From NCBI GenBank assembly GCA_017467445.1, contig JAFTSG010000008.1, positions 1 through 64,000 of the forward strand: a stretch of 64,000 bases of DNA, read 5' to 3'. The notes under the pieces are model-generated. The model made no database searches, was not told the DNA's origin, and worked only from the letters and a program-made list of their open reading frames with translations. This DNA comes from Clostridia bacterium (lineage in GTDB: Bacteria; Bacillota; Clostridia; RUG12999). Position numbers and translations under genes: made by a program. This document shows positions 20,002-29,345 of the stretch, in pieces (positions within the stretch are counted from its first letter, which is position 1; every line of letters begins with the position of its first letter).

Positions 20002-20913
20002 ATGAAAAAACTCTTGATTTTTGACGGTAACAGCATAGTAAACAGAGCCTTTTACGGCGTTAAGCTCCTTACAAATAAAGAGGGGCTTTATACTAATGCC
20101 GTTTACGGATTTCTAAATATTCTTTTAAAATATATTGAAAAAGAAACTCCGGATTATATGGTTATTGCATTTGATTTAAAGGCTCCTACTTTCAGACATA
20201 AAATGTATGACGCTTACAAAGCCGGCAGAAAAGGAATGCCAGAAGAGCTTGCTGTTCAAATGCCTGTTTTAAAAGAAGTTCTTGCAGCAATGAATATAAC
20301 TATGCTTTCAAAAGAAGGCTTTGAAGCCGATGACATAATCGGTACTGTTGCAGCTTACTGTGACAATAACAAAATAAGATGTATTATTGCAACAGGTGAC
20401 CGTGATTCATTCCAGCTTGCAAGCGAAAACACATCCATTTATCTCACATCAACAAGAATGGGCACTACATCAACGGAAATTATCACACCCGAAGTTGTTA
20501 AAGAAAAATATATGTCATTACCTTCGGCTATGATAGACATTAAAGCGCTTATGGGTGACAGTTCCGATAATATCCCCGGTGTTCCCGGAATCGGTGAAAA
20601 AACTGCTTGCAAACTCATTGCCGAATATGGCAGTATCGAAAACCTTTATGATAATATTGAAAATATAAACGGAAGTGTGAAAGCAAAGCTTGAAAATGGT
20701 AAAGACTCTGCTTTTTTAAGCAAGGACCTTGCTCGTATCGAAATCAACGCTCCGATTGATATCAACTTAAATGATTTCGAAATAAAACCGTATGATAATG
20801 AAAAGCTTACCGAATTGCTTGTTAATTTAGAGTTTAAAAACATTATGAATAAGCTTTCTTTGTCATCAGAAACAGCAGTTTCTTCTGTTTCAAAGATTAC
20901 GGAAAATATATAA
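20002..20913 (+). CDS. polA: DNA polymerase I, 5'-nuclease part (ends at an in-frame stop)
   Basis: The 303-residue frame is a complete 5'-3' exonuclease (FEN-like) domain: F-D-G-N-S at the start, Y-K-x-x-R near residue 74, the G-F-E-A-D-D-I-I-G acidic centre near 110, A-T-G-D-R-D near 132, and the G-D-x-S-D-N-I-P-G-V-P-G-I-G helix-hairpin-helix near 190. GGAG precedes the ATG at 20002, which lies one base after tmk. The frame stops at TAA 20911-20913, then continues open without shift into the rest of polA. See the stop-codon entry and the second part. Confidence 0.9.
   Translation: MKKLLIFDGNSIVNRAFYGVKLLTNKEGLYTNAVYGFLNILLKYIEKETPDYMVIAFDLKAPTFRHKMYDAYKAGRKGMPEELAVQMPVLKEVLAAMNITMLSKEGFEADDIIGTVAAYCDNNKIRCIIATGDRDSFQLASENTSIYLTSTRMGTTSTEIITPEVVKEKYMSLPSAMIDIKALMGDSSDNIPGVPGIGEKTACKLIAEYGSIENLYDNIENINGSVKAKLENGKDSAFLSKDLARIEINAPIDINLNDFEIKPYDNEKLTELLVNLEFKNIMNKLSLSSETAVSSVSKITENI
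20911..20913 (+). other. polA: Single in-frame TAA inside polA
   Basis: The codon series ...T-E-N-I-TAA-S-I-I-I-D-S... keeps one frame through the stop. From 20914 to 22653 the same frame is open and encodes the exonuclease-like and polymerase domains. The total, 20002-22653, equals 884 codons, a normal polA length. TAA could arise by one base change from AAA, GAA, CAA, TTA, TCA or a Tyr codon. It falls at the domain boundary. Confidence 0.9.
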
Positions 20914-21072
20914 TCTATTATTATTGATAGTGCTGATGAAATTGCAATATATATTAATAAAATTATTTCATCCAAAGAATTTTCGTATTACATTTTTAAC
21001 GACGAAACAGGTATATGCTCTGTAGCTGTTCTTGCCGAAAGTACACTTTATTTATTCAGTTTCGGTGTAGGG

Positions 21073-22653
21073 TTGCTTTCTAATTTCAGCATAACCGATA
21101 TAAAAGAAATATTTGAATGTAATACCAAAAAAATCACTCATTCATATAAAGAAGATATAATACTTCTTGATTCATACGGCATAAAATTAAATGAAGTGGC
21201 ATTTGATACTTCAATTGCTGCTTATCTTGATGCGCCTACCGCAAGCTCATATGATTTAGGGCTTCTTATGGGTTTCGAAACCTATGAAGAAAAGTTTGGC
21301 AAAGGGAAAAAACAACTTTCCCCTGCCGAAATTGATACTAACACACTTTGTGAATATGCAAAAAAGCTCTGTGCCGGAATTATCAGTTTAAAAGAAACAC
21401 ATACAAAGCTTATTGTAGAACGTTCTCAACATAAGCTTTATTTCGACATAGAACTACCGCTTTGCCGTGTTCTTGCGGATATGGAGCTTGCCGGATTTAA
21501 GGTTGATTTCAAACATCTTGATGATTACGGTAAGAAGCTTAATGCCGCAATAACCGTGCTGCAAAATTCCATATACGAAAAAGCAGGTGGCGAATTCAAT
21601 ATTAACTCCCCCAAACAGCTTGGTGAAGTTTTGTTTGAAATACTTGAACTTCCTGTTATTAAGAAAACAAAAACCGGCTATTCAACGGATGCGGATGTTC
21701 TTGAAAGATTGTATGATAAACACGAAATAGTTGCAGATATTCTTGATTTCAGGACATTAATCAAGCTTAAAAGCACTTATGCTGACGGGCTTATGCAGGT
21801 CATAAATAAAGCTGACGGCAAAATACATTCAAAATTCAATCAGACAGTTACTGCTACTGGCAGAATTAGTTCAACAGAACCTAACCTGCAAAATATTCCT
21901 GTGCGAATGCCGCTTGGCCGTGAAATCCGCAAAATGTTTGTACCGACCAATGATGAATATGTTCTTCTTGACGCTGACTATTCTCAGATTGAACTTCGTA
22001 TTCTCGCCCACGTTTCCGGCGATGAAACGCTTACAGATGCTTTCGAAACGGGCAAAGATATTCATAAAATAACTGCCGCATCGGCGTTTAATGTACCAAT
22101 CGATGATGTTACTCCCGAAATGCGCAGTAATGCAAAAGCCGTTAATTTTGGTATTGTATACGGTATTTCCGATTTTGCTCTTGCAGGAGATTTGCGAATT
22201 ACTAGGAAAATGGCAAAAGCATATATTGACGGATATTTTAGCACATATCCTGGTGTTAAAGAATATATGGATAGCATTATAGCAACAGCTAAAGAACAGG
22301 GATTTGTTTCAACTGTGCTTGGTAGACGTAGATATATTCCTGAACTTAAATCGCAGAAATTCGCCGAGCGTTCATTTGGCGAGCGTGTTGCACTTAATAC
22401 CCCTATTCAGGGAAGTTCTGCCGATATTATCAAAATTGCTATGGTAAATGTATATAATGCACTTAAAGCAGGAGGATATAAATCCAGAATTCTGCTTCAG
22501 GTACATGACGAACTTATTATTGAAGCACATAGAACAGAAGCTGATGCTGTTTCAAAAATTCTTAAAGAAAATATGGAAAATGCATTCAAGCTTAATGTTC
22601 CGCTTGTAGCGGATGTTCACGAAGGGACTAATTGGTATGAAGCAAAAGCCTGA
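21073..22653 (+). CDS. polA: DNA polymerase I, exonuclease-like plus polymerase part
   Basis: The coding frame continues from 20914, directly after the stop. The first canonical start in it is TTG at 21073, with no convincing ribosome site. It encodes a degenerate 3'-5' exonuclease-like region lacking the D-x-E and further acidic residues needed for proofreading, then the family A polymerase with motif A D-Y-S-Q-I-E-L-R, the O-helix R-x-x-x-K-A-V-N-F-G-I-V-Y-G and motif C Q-V-H-D-E-L. All catalytic residues are present, so the polymerase looks functional if translated. How it would be translated (readthrough, reinitiation, or not at all) is open. Confidence 0.88.
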   Translation: MLSNFSITDIKEIFECNTKKITHSYKEDIILLDSYGIKLNEVAFDTSIAAYLDAPTASSYDLGLLMGFETYEEKFGKGKKQLSPAEIDTNTLCEYAKKLCAGIISLKETHTKLIVERSQHKLYFDIELPLCRVLADMELAGFKVDFKHLDDYGKKLNAAITVLQNSIYEKAGGEFNINSPKQLGEVLFEILELPVIKKTKTGYSTDADVLERLYDKHEIVADILDFRTLIKLKSTYADGLMQVINKADGKIHSKFNQTVTATGRISSTEPNLQNIPVRMPLGREIRKMFVPTNDEYVLLDADYSQIELRILAHVSGDETLTDAFETGKDIHKITAASAFNVPIDDVTPEMRSNAKAVNFGIVYGISDFALAGDLRITRKMAKAYIDGYFSTYPGVKEYMDSIIATAKEQGFVSTVLGRRRYIPELKSQKFAERSFGERVALNTPIQGSSADIIKIAMVNVYNALKAGGYKSRILLQVHDELIIEAHRTEADAVSKILKENMENAFKLNVPLVADVHEGTNWYEAKA

Positions 22654-23218
22654 AATTTATGGTCTTACAGGCGGTAGTGGCAGTGGAAAATCTTCTGCCG
22701 CCGGAATTTTAAAAGAAAAAGGATTTTTTGTTATAGATGCTGATATAACAGCAAGGGAAATTTTGAACGGTGATGTTCTTGAAGAATTACGCCTTGCTTT
22801 TGGTGATTCCGTTATTAATCCCGACGGTACGCTTAACAGAAAAACCCTTGCAAAAATTGTATTTGCAGATGATAACAAATTATCGCTTCTTAATTCAATA
22901 ACACATCCCAAAATTGCACAGATGGTTATAAAAACAATTGAAACCTGCGGAAGTCATAAAGTTATTATTGATGCCGCAGCTCTTCTAGTGTGTAAAACCC
23001 TTATGGATATATGTGATAAGATAATTGTGGTTTGTGCAAATAAAGAAACAAGGATTTCCCGTATCATGACACGGGACTCACTTACATATGAAGAAGCTAA
23101 GTCAAGAATTAATTCACAAATGACGGACGAAGAAATGATTAAACTTGCCGATGTTGTATTGTACAATAACGGCACAATTGAAGATTTAAGGAGTACCATC
23201 AGTGATTGTTTTAGTTAA
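22637..23218 (+). CDS. coaE: Dephospho-CoA kinase
   Basis: The 193-residue kinase has a G-L-T-G-G-S-G-S-G-K-S P-loop at the start, D-A-D near residue 34, and the R-x-x-x-R pair with T-R-D near 140. It makes CoA from dephospho-CoA in the last step of CoA synthesis. The ATG at 22637 is inside the end of polA (17-bp overlap), the conserved polA-coaE coupling of Firmicutes. The polA-coaE arrangement is intact despite the polA stop. Confidence 0.93.
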   Translation: MKQKPEIYGLTGGSGSGKSSAAGILKEKGFFVIDADITAREILNGDVLEELRLAFGDSVINPDGTLNRKTLAKIVFADDNKLSLLNSITHPKIAQMVIKTIETCGSHKVIIDAAALLVCKTLMDICDKIIVVCANKETRISRIMTRDSLTYEEAKSRINSQMTDEEMIKLADVVLYNNGTIEDLRSTISDCFS

Positions 23219-23765
23219 AAAAAGAAGATTTTTTACTATAATTGCCGCTATTTTACTTGTTGTTGCCATAATATACGGATATACCCCTTTAATGAAAAAT
23301 ATCCTTTATCCTACCCATTATAAGAATATAGTTGAAATATTTGCAACAGAATATAATGTGGACAAAATGCTTGTTTTTTCCGTAATCAAAACCGAAAGCG
23401 GATTTAACACGCGGGCACAGTCCGTAAAAGATGCCAAGGGTCTTATGCAGATAACAGATGAAACGTCAAAATGGGCTTTTGAGCAAATTGGAATAGATAA
23501 AGATGCGGACATTTTTGATCCTGAAATCAATATACAGGTAGGTACTTGGTATCTTTCAAAGCTCATTAAAGATAATAGCGGGGATTTGGTAACTGCCCTT
23601 GCTTCATATAATGCAGGCAGCGGCAATGTTCAAAAATGGAAAGATGCTTCCGGAAAAGATACTATTGCTTTTACGGATATTGAATTTAAAGAAACCGAAA
23701 ACTATGTAAAAAAAACACTCAAATATTATGATGTTTATAAAAAACTATATAAGACAGGAGAATAA
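23202..23765 (+). CDS. Membrane-anchored lytic transglycosylase (SLT domain)
   Basis: The 187-residue protein has an N-terminal membrane segment (~10-27) and a lysozyme-like SLT domain with the catalytic Glu in K-T-E-S-G-F-N (~65), G-L-M-Q-I (~80) and the A-S-Y-N-A-G-x-G-N-V motif (~135). It cleaves peptidoglycan strands without hydrolysis, outside the membrane. It starts at GTG 23202, with AAGGAG 8 bases upstream inside coaE. Confidence 0.9.
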   Translation: MIVLVKKRRFFTIIAAILLVVAIIYGYTPLMKNILYPTHYKNIVEIFATEYNVDKMLVFSVIKTESGFNTRAQSVKDAKGLMQITDETSKWAFEQIGIDKDADIFDPEINIQVGTWYLSKLIKDNSGDLVTALASYNAGSGNVQKWKDASGKDTIAFTDIEFKETENYVKKTLKYYDVYKKLYKTGE

Positions 23766-23767
23766 AA

Positions 23768-25135
23768 ATGGAAAATTTAGTTTACAACTCAAAAAACGCA
23801 TGGAGCGAAGAATCAAATGATAAAATCATGGACTTTTCCATCGGATACAAGGAGTTTTTAAACTCTTCCGTAACTGAACGAAAGTGTTTTCAAAATGTAG
23901 AAAAAATGGCAATTGCTGCAGGGTTTGTGTGCGCAGAATCAATGAGTAGCATTAACCCCGGTGATAAAGTTTATTTTAAAAACAAAAACAAAAACCTTGT
24001 TCTTGCTGTTATCGGAGAAAAGCCCCTTGTGGAAGGAACAAATATAATTATTTCACATATGGATACGCCAAGGCTTGATTTAAAACCCATTCCTCTTTAC
24101 GAAGACGGAGATATGACATTTTTTAAAACTCATTATTACGGTGGAATAAAAAAATATCAATGGACAGCCATTCCGCTTGGCCTTTCGGGTATTGTATCAA
24201 CAAAAAACGGTGATGTTGAGATAACCATTGGCGATGACGAAATATGTCTTTGTGTAACCGACCTTCTTCCCCATCTTGCAACGGAACAAATGAAAAAAAC
24301 AATGATGGAAGGTATTGAAGGCGAAAAACTTAATCTTCTTGTTGGTTCAATACCGTCCGATTGTGAAACCGGTAAATTTAAACAAACTATCCTTGAAATT
24401 CTCAATAAAAATTACGGTATTTATGAAGAAGATTTCATAAGTGCTGAACTTGAAGCCTATCCTCTTTTGAAATCACGTGATATTGGTCTTGATAAAAGTA
24501 TGGTTGGCGGATTTGGTCAGGATGACAGAATTTGTTCATACACATCACTTCAAGCAATTCTTGAATTGGATAAAATTCCTGAAAAAACCGCTCTTTGTGT
24601 GCTTGTTGATAAAGAAGAAACCGGTTCAAGCGGAAATACAGGTATTAAATCCATGTTTTTTGAAAATACAATTGCAGAACTTATCAATATGCAGTGCGAT
24701 AACTACAGCGACCTACTTACACGCAGATGTCTATCAAATTCATCCTGTCTGTCCGCTGACGTTGCAGCTGCATATGACCCATCTTTTGATTATGCATATG
24801 AAAGAAAAAATTCTTGTTATCTCGGCAAAGGACTTGCTATAATTAAATATACCGGTAGCCGCGGAAAAGGCGGTACAAGTGACGCAAGTGCCGAATTTGT
24901 AGGCAAAATCAGAAGAATTTTCAATAATAATAATGTAATATGGCAAACCGGAGAGCTTGGAAAAGTTGACGGAGGTGGCGGCGGAACCGTTGCACAGTAT
25001 CTTGCCAACTTAAACATTGAAGTCGTTGACTGCGGCGTTGCTCTTCTTTCTATGCACGCGCCGTACGAAGTATCGTCAAAAGCAGATATATATTATGCAT
25101 ATAAAGGATATAAAGCATTCTATGAAGAGGCATAA
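23768..25135 (+). CDS. M18-family aminopeptidase
   Basis: The 455-residue zinc peptidase shows the M18 metal sites in order: S-H-M-D-T-P-R near residue 97, G-F-G-Q-D-D-R near 242, D-K-E-E-T-G-S near 277, and S-M-H near 428. M18 enzymes remove N-terminal residues, often acidic ones, from peptides in the cytoplasm as large oligomers. The transglycosylase gene ends two bases upstream. Confidence 0.92.
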   Translation: MENLVYNSKNAWSEESNDKIMDFSIGYKEFLNSSVTERKCFQNVEKMAIAAGFVCAESMSSINPGDKVYFKNKNKNLVLAVIGEKPLVEGTNIIISHMDTPRLDLKPIPLYEDGDMTFFKTHYYGGIKKYQWTAIPLGLSGIVSTKNGDVEITIGDDEICLCVTDLLPHLATEQMKKTMMEGIEGEKLNLLVGSIPSDCETGKFKQTILEILNKNYGIYEEDFISAELEAYPLLKSRDIGLDKSMVGGFGQDDRICSYTSLQAILELDKIPEKTALCVLVDKEETGSSGNTGIKSMFFENTIAELINMQCDNYSDLLTRRCLSNSSCLSADVAAAYDPSFDYAYERKNSCYLGKGLAIIKYTGSRGKGGTSDASAEFVGKIRRIFNNNNVIWQTGELGKVDGGGGGTVAQYLANLNIEVVDCGVALLSMHAPYEVSSKADIYYAYKGYKAFYEEA

Positions 25136-25153
25136 TTTTCGAAAGGAAATCTT

Positions 25154-28009
25154 ATGGAAGAATCAGCAAAATTACTGATAGAAGAAATATCTTCTTTAAA
25201 AACGGTAAAATCAAAACAGATTTTAAAACTAGTTCCACAACTTAATATTTTTACCGAAACCGGTACTGCTTCCATAGGATTTAAAATAGGCGCTGGCAGA
25301 CTGTATATTATCAAAGATGTTGTGCAGTTTCTTGACATTGTTTCTTCCGGCGGAGTTCTTCCTTTTGGTAAAAATTTTGTTTATGATGGCAATAAATATG
25401 AATTTGACGGGCCTTCAGAAATGCTTCTTTCCCTGCTTATTGCATCGTCCGGAAAGGGGTTTAAAGAAATCGCCGGCGAAAAGAAAATTCAAATTAAAAC
25501 AAACATTATTATCACTGTTTTCAAACTGCTTTCAGAGTTAAAAACCGAAATTTCTATTAATGAAAAAAACTATCCCGGAATGAAAATACGCATTGGTGAT
25601 ATTCCGGTTGTAAGTGAAATTTCTGAAAAACGCGGCATACTGAAAATTGTTTACGAAGATTTTCTTAACATTTTGCCAATTCTTCCCGATTTTTCTGTTT
25701 GCCGTTATTTTAACGAGCTTTTTATTGTATCTCAAAATCAGGCCAAACTTATCGCCTCTTTTTTAAAATCATATACAACCGACGGTAAAGTATATGTAAA
25801 TATCAATCCAAAACTAAAACAGCGTGTTCTTACTAAGGTTATGCCAAAACTTAAAGTGGCGTCAAATCTTATTATTGACGAAGCTGTTAAACGTGATGTG
25901 ATTATTGGTGAACTTAAAACAAAAGTTTATCTTGACAAAACCGAAGATGGTGATATCAAAGCTACTGCACTTTTTTGTTACGGTGAAACGCAGTTCAACC
26001 ATTTTGCAGGCGAAAAACCGATAATGCCATCCAAAGTTTTACTGCGTGATTATAATAGAGAAAATGAATTTATTCTTACCGCCGCAAAAATGGGATTTGT
26101 CCCCAAAGACGGAAACCTTTATATTTATAACGATAGCGATATTTATGATTTTGTTACTGGAAACGTAAATCAGCTTCAAACATTTGGAGATGTATATTAT
26201 TCAAAAACCTTTGACATGAAAATACTTTCCCCTGCCCATGGCAATGTAGGAATAAGTCTTTCACAGGGAAATGTACTTAATTTTACAATAAACTACGACG
26301 GGATTGATGTATCTGAGCTTGAATCTGTTTTTAATTCAATACAGGAAAAAAAGACATATCACAGGCTTAAATCCGGTACGTTTGTCAATCTTGAGGCTGA
26401 CTCTCTTGTAAGTGGAGTAAAACTGTTTGAAAATCTTGATATCAAAAAAGGAGCCTTTGAAAGCTCGTTGGCTGATGTTCCTTTAAGCAAAGCTTTCTAC
26501 CTTTCAAATATATCTTCAGACAACCTTGCAATTACTAAGGATACATATTTTACTAATTTTGTATCAAGATTTGAGAATGCCTCTTTTGAAGATTATGAGC
26601 TCCCTAAAGGTATGGAAGATGTATTAAGACCGTATCAGAAAATAGGTTTTAAATGGCTTAAACTTCTTGCATCATTCGGTCTTGGCGGAATTCTTGCAGA
26701 TGAAATGGGTCTTGGAAAAACCCTTCAGGCTATAGCTTTTGTAAAAAGCGAATATGAAAATACCCAAAAACCAACTCTTATTGTAGCACCCACTTCCCTG
26801 CTTTACAACTGGTATAACGAAATAAAAAAATTTTCCCTCGATTCTTCTGTATGCATTGTTTCAGGTGACCCCACCGAACGCAAAGCACTTGTGTCTGAAA
26901 TAGATAAATATTGTTTTGTAATTACATCATACGGGCTTTTAAGGCGTGATGCACATCTGTATTCAAATGCTTCATTAGCTTACTGCATCATAGATGAGGC
27001 ACAGCAGATTAAAAATCCAAATACAATCAATGCAAAAACGGTAAAATCTCTTAAAGCGCAAGGATTCTTTGCATTAACGGGTACTCCGCTTGAAAATAAT
27101 CTTACAGAGCTGTGGTCAATTTTTGATTTTGTAATGCCCGGATATCTGTTTTCAAGGCACAAATTCCGCACAATGTATGAAATTCCTATTGTCAAAGAAG
27201 AAGATAAAGATTCTTTAAACGAACTTCTTAAACACACAAAACCATTCATTCTTCGCAGACTGAAATCACAGGTTATGAGCGAATTGCCGCAAAAAATTGA
27301 ATCAAAAATAGTTTGCGAACCAACCCAAAAGCAGAAACTATTATATACTGCATATGCAAGTGCTGCAAAAAAAGAAATCAATACTCTCATTGATAGCGGA
27401 AGTATTGCAAGAAATCATATCAAAATACTTTCTATGATAACAAGACTTCGTCAGCTTTGTTGCCATCCGTCACTGTTTGTTGAAAACTATAATGGCGGCA
27501 GCGGAAAGCTTAATGTTCTTATTGACCTACTTGAAAGCAGCATCGATTCCGGACACAGAGTGCTTATTTTTTCACAGTTTACTTCTATGCTTTCAATAAT
27601 TGCCAGCACCTTGAACGAAATTGGTATAAGCTATTTTTATCTTGATGGACATACTCCAAGTAAATCAAGAGTTGAAATGGCTGACAGGTTTAACAACGGC
27701 GAAAAAAGTGTGTTTTTGATTTCGTTAAAAGCCGGCGGCACAGGACTTAATCTTACCGGTGCAGATATGGTAATTCACTTTGACCCGTGGTGGAATCCTG
27801 CGGTTGAAAATCAGGCAACCGACCGCGTTCACCGTATAGGTCAAACAAAATCTGTTCAGGTTATGAAGTTTGTTGCCAAGGATACCATTGAAGAAAAAAT
27901 ACACGAAATACAGCAGGTAAAACAAAATATGATTGATAACGTCCTTGAAACCGGAGAAACCCTCCTGTCTTCAATGTCAATTGACGAAATTAAAAGTTTA
28001 TTTGAATAA
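25154..28009 (+). CDS. SNF2/Rad54-family ATPase with SNF2-associated N-terminal region
   Basis: The 951-residue protein has an N-terminal ~480-residue region like the bacterial SNF2-associated domain, followed by a full SWI2/SNF2 motor: motif I D-E-M-G-L-G-K-T (~515-522), motif II D-E-A-Q (~615), motif III T-G-T-P-L-E-N-N, motif V G-G-T-G-L-N-L and motif VI Q-A-T-D-R-x-H-R-I-G-Q (~890). I see no zinc SWIM finger. Such proteins are common in Firmicute chromosomes and are presumed to remodel protein-DNA or RNA polymerase complexes. No nuclease or methylase gene flanks it, so a defence role is not supported here. Confidence 0.9.
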   Translation: MEESAKLLIEEISSLKTVKSKQILKLVPQLNIFTETGTASIGFKIGAGRLYIIKDVVQFLDIVSSGGVLPFGKNFVYDGNKYEFDGPSEMLLSLLIASSGKGFKEIAGEKKIQIKTNIIITVFKLLSELKTEISINEKNYPGMKIRIGDIPVVSEISEKRGILKIVYEDFLNILPILPDFSVCRYFNELFIVSQNQAKLIASFLKSYTTDGKVYVNINPKLKQRVLTKVMPKLKVASNLIIDEAVKRDVIIGELKTKVYLDKTEDGDIKATALFCYGETQFNHFAGEKPIMPSKVLLRDYNRENEFILTAAKMGFVPKDGNLYIYNDSDIYDFVTGNVNQLQTFGDVYYSKTFDMKILSPAHGNVGISLSQGNVLNFTINYDGIDVSELESVFNSIQEKKTYHRLKSGTFVNLEADSLVSGVKLFENLDIKKGAFESSLADVPLSKAFYLSNISSDNLAITKDTYFTNFVSRFENASFEDYELPKGMEDVLRPYQKIGFKWLKLLASFGLGGILADEMGLGKTLQAIAFVKSEYENTQKPTLIVAPTSLLYNWYNEIKKFSLDSSVCIVSGDPTERKALVSEIDKYCFVITSYGLLRRDAHLYSNASLAYCIIDEAQQIKNPNTINAKTVKSLKAQGFFALTGTPLENNLTELWSIFDFVMPGYLFSRHKFRTMYEIPIVKEEDKDSLNELLKHTKPFILRRLKSQVMSELPQKIESKIVCEPTQKQKLLYTAYASAAKKEINTLIDSGSIARNHIKILSMITRLRQLCCHPSLFVENYNGGSGKLNVLIDLLESSIDSGHRVLIFSQFTSMLSIIASTLNEIGISYFYLDGHTPSKSRVEMADRFNNGEKSVFLISLKAGGTGLNLTGADMVIHFDPWWNPAVENQATDRVHRIGQTKSVQVMKFVAKDTIEEKIHEIQQVKQNMIDNVLETGETLLSSMSIDEIKSLFE

Positions 28010-28040
28010 CAAAGAAGCGGCTCAAAGCCGCTTCTTTGTT
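28008..28040. terminator. Perfect bidirectional terminator
   Basis: A perfect 15-bp stem (28008-28022 with 28026-28040) has a 3-base CAA loop and GC-rich core AGCGGCT. It overlaps the stop codons of the SNF2 gene (plus) and xth (minus), so it serves both converging operons. The 3' tail of T on each strand is within the stem ends. Confidence 0.85.
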
Positions 28041-28794
28041 ATATGTTTATTTCAAGTCCTACAGGACAATGGTCGCTTCCGTATACTTCATTATAAATGA
28101 TCGCCTGCTGTATATCTTTATTAATTCTGTCTGATACAAGAAAATAATCTATACGCCACCCTGCATTTCTTGATCTTGCATTAAATCTGTAAGACCACCA
28201 CGAATATGCTTCTTCGAGGTCAGGATAAAGATATCTGAAACTATCAGTAAATCCCGCATCTAAAAGTTCATTCATTTTTCCGCGTTCCTGATCAGTAAAT
28301 CCGGGATTGTTCCTGTTTGCTTTAGGATTTTTAAGGTCTATTTCATTGTGTGCAACATTTAAATCGCCGCAAGTAATGACAGGTTTTTTCTTATCAAGAT
28401 TACAAAGGTATGCGCGGAAAGCATCTTCCCACTGCATACGATAATCAATTCGTTTAAGACCGTCCTGCGCATTTGGGGTATACACGCCTACAAAAAAGAG
28501 TTTATCAAATTCAAGGGTTATAACTCTTCCCTCTTTATCGTGCTGCTCTATGCCAAGACCGTAAGAAACAGAAATCGGCTCTTGTTTTGTAAAAACAGCC
28601 GTTCCAGAATATCCTTTCTTTTCGGCACTGTTCCAGTACTGATGATATCCTTTCGGCAGATATTCGGCTTGTCCTTCCTGCATTTTTGTTTCCTGAATAC
28701 AGAAAATATCCGCATCTATTGAATTAAAAAAATCGTTAAATCCTTTGGTTAAAACAGCTCTGAACCCGTTTACGTTCCACGAAATAAGTTTCAT
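28039..28794 (-). CDS. xth: Exodeoxyribonuclease III (AP endonuclease)
   Basis: The 251-residue protein shows the family motifs: W-N-V-N-G start, Q-E-T-K-M near residue 35, a G-D-L-N-V-A-H loop near 143, and the C-terminal S-D-H-C-P-V catalytic dyad. It nicks DNA 5' of abasic sites and trims 3' ends. Its ATG shares one base with the rimM stop, so it is translationally coupled to the ribosomal operon. Confidence 0.95.
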   Translation of the reverse strand: MKLISWNVNGFRAVLTKGFNDFFNSIDADIFCIQETKMQEGQAEYLPKGYHQYWNSAEKKGYSGTAVFTKQEPISVSYGLGIEQHDKEGRVITLEFDKLFFVGVYTPNAQDGLKRIDYRMQWEDAFRAYLCNLDKKKPVITCGDLNVAHNEIDLKNPKANRNNPGFTDQERGKMNELLDAGFTDSFRYLYPDLEEAYSWWSYRFNARSRNAGWRIDYFLVSDRINKDIQQAIIYNEVYGSDHCPVGLEINI

Positions 28795-29282
28795 TATATC
28801 ATTCCCTCTATAAGATTAACAGTCATTTTTTTATCTGTCATATCAATATTTTCAACAAATTCCTTTACCGCCGGAACAAGCACTGTTTTACCGTTTTCCT
28901 GCTCAATTTCATATACATCGTTTGCGGGTGTAAAGAAAATGCTTTTGATTTTGCCTATATATTCACCCGAAACTTCATAAACTTCCATGTCAATCATATC
29001 CTTAACGTAATATGAATCATTTTCCAGCTCAGGCATATCTTCGTCATTAACATAAACATCTTTTCCAACAAGAATTGCCCTTGCATCCTCGGGATTTTCA
29101 ATGCCGGCAAGTTTAAGTATAACGCAGTTTTTTACGTATTTTACATGTTCAATTTTATATGGAGCATCACCAATAATAACCGATGAAAGTGATTCAAATA
29201 AATCGGATATATTACTGAATGATACAAGTTTAATTTCACCTTTAATCCCTCTTGTAGTAACAACTTTTGCAATTTTAATCAT
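28794..29282 (-). CDS. rimM: 16S rRNA processing protein RimM
   Basis: The 162-residue protein has the RimM N-terminal barrel (T-R-G-I-K-G-E-I-K-L near residue 10) and the C-terminal PRC-type barrel with D-V-Y-E-I and V-P-A-V. It binds ribosomal protein S19 in 30S assembly. It lies downstream of khpA with a hairpin in the 63-bp gap. The usual next genes trmD and rplS are not here. Confidence 0.93.
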   Translation of the reverse strand: MIKIAKVVTTRGIKGEIKLVSFSNISDLFESLSSVIIGDAPYKIEHVKYVKNCVILKLAGIENPEDARAILVGKDVYVNDEDMPELENDSYYVKDMIDMEVYEVSGEYIGKIKSIFFTPANDVYEIEQENGKTVLVPAVKEFVENIDMTDKKMTVNLIEGMI

Positions 29283-29311
29283 ACTATCATCTCACTTAAA
29301 AGGTTAAGCAA

Positions 29312-29338
29312 AAAGGATGCAATAAAATCACATCCTTT
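29312..29338 (-). terminator. Hairpin between khpA and rimM (possible attenuator)
   Basis: An 8-bp stem AAAGGATG (29312-29319) with CATCCTTT (29331-29338) has an 11-base loop and a following T-rich run on the minus strand. It could lower readthrough into rimM and xth, a partial terminator within the operon. Confidence 0.5.
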
Positions 29339-29345
29339 AAACTTA

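Noticed and set aside
20914-21072. Intergenic gap between two polA genes
   Set aside because: The 159 bases continue the polA frame and encode residues expected there (S-I-I-I-D-S-A-D-E...). Calling it intergenic would hide the interrupted gene.
25154-28009. SNF2 helicase as part of a phage-defence system (DISARM- or BREX-like)
   Set aside because: No methylase, nuclease, PLD or other defence gene is adjacent. The neighbours are housekeeping genes and the SNF2 protein has the common chromosomal Firmicute form.
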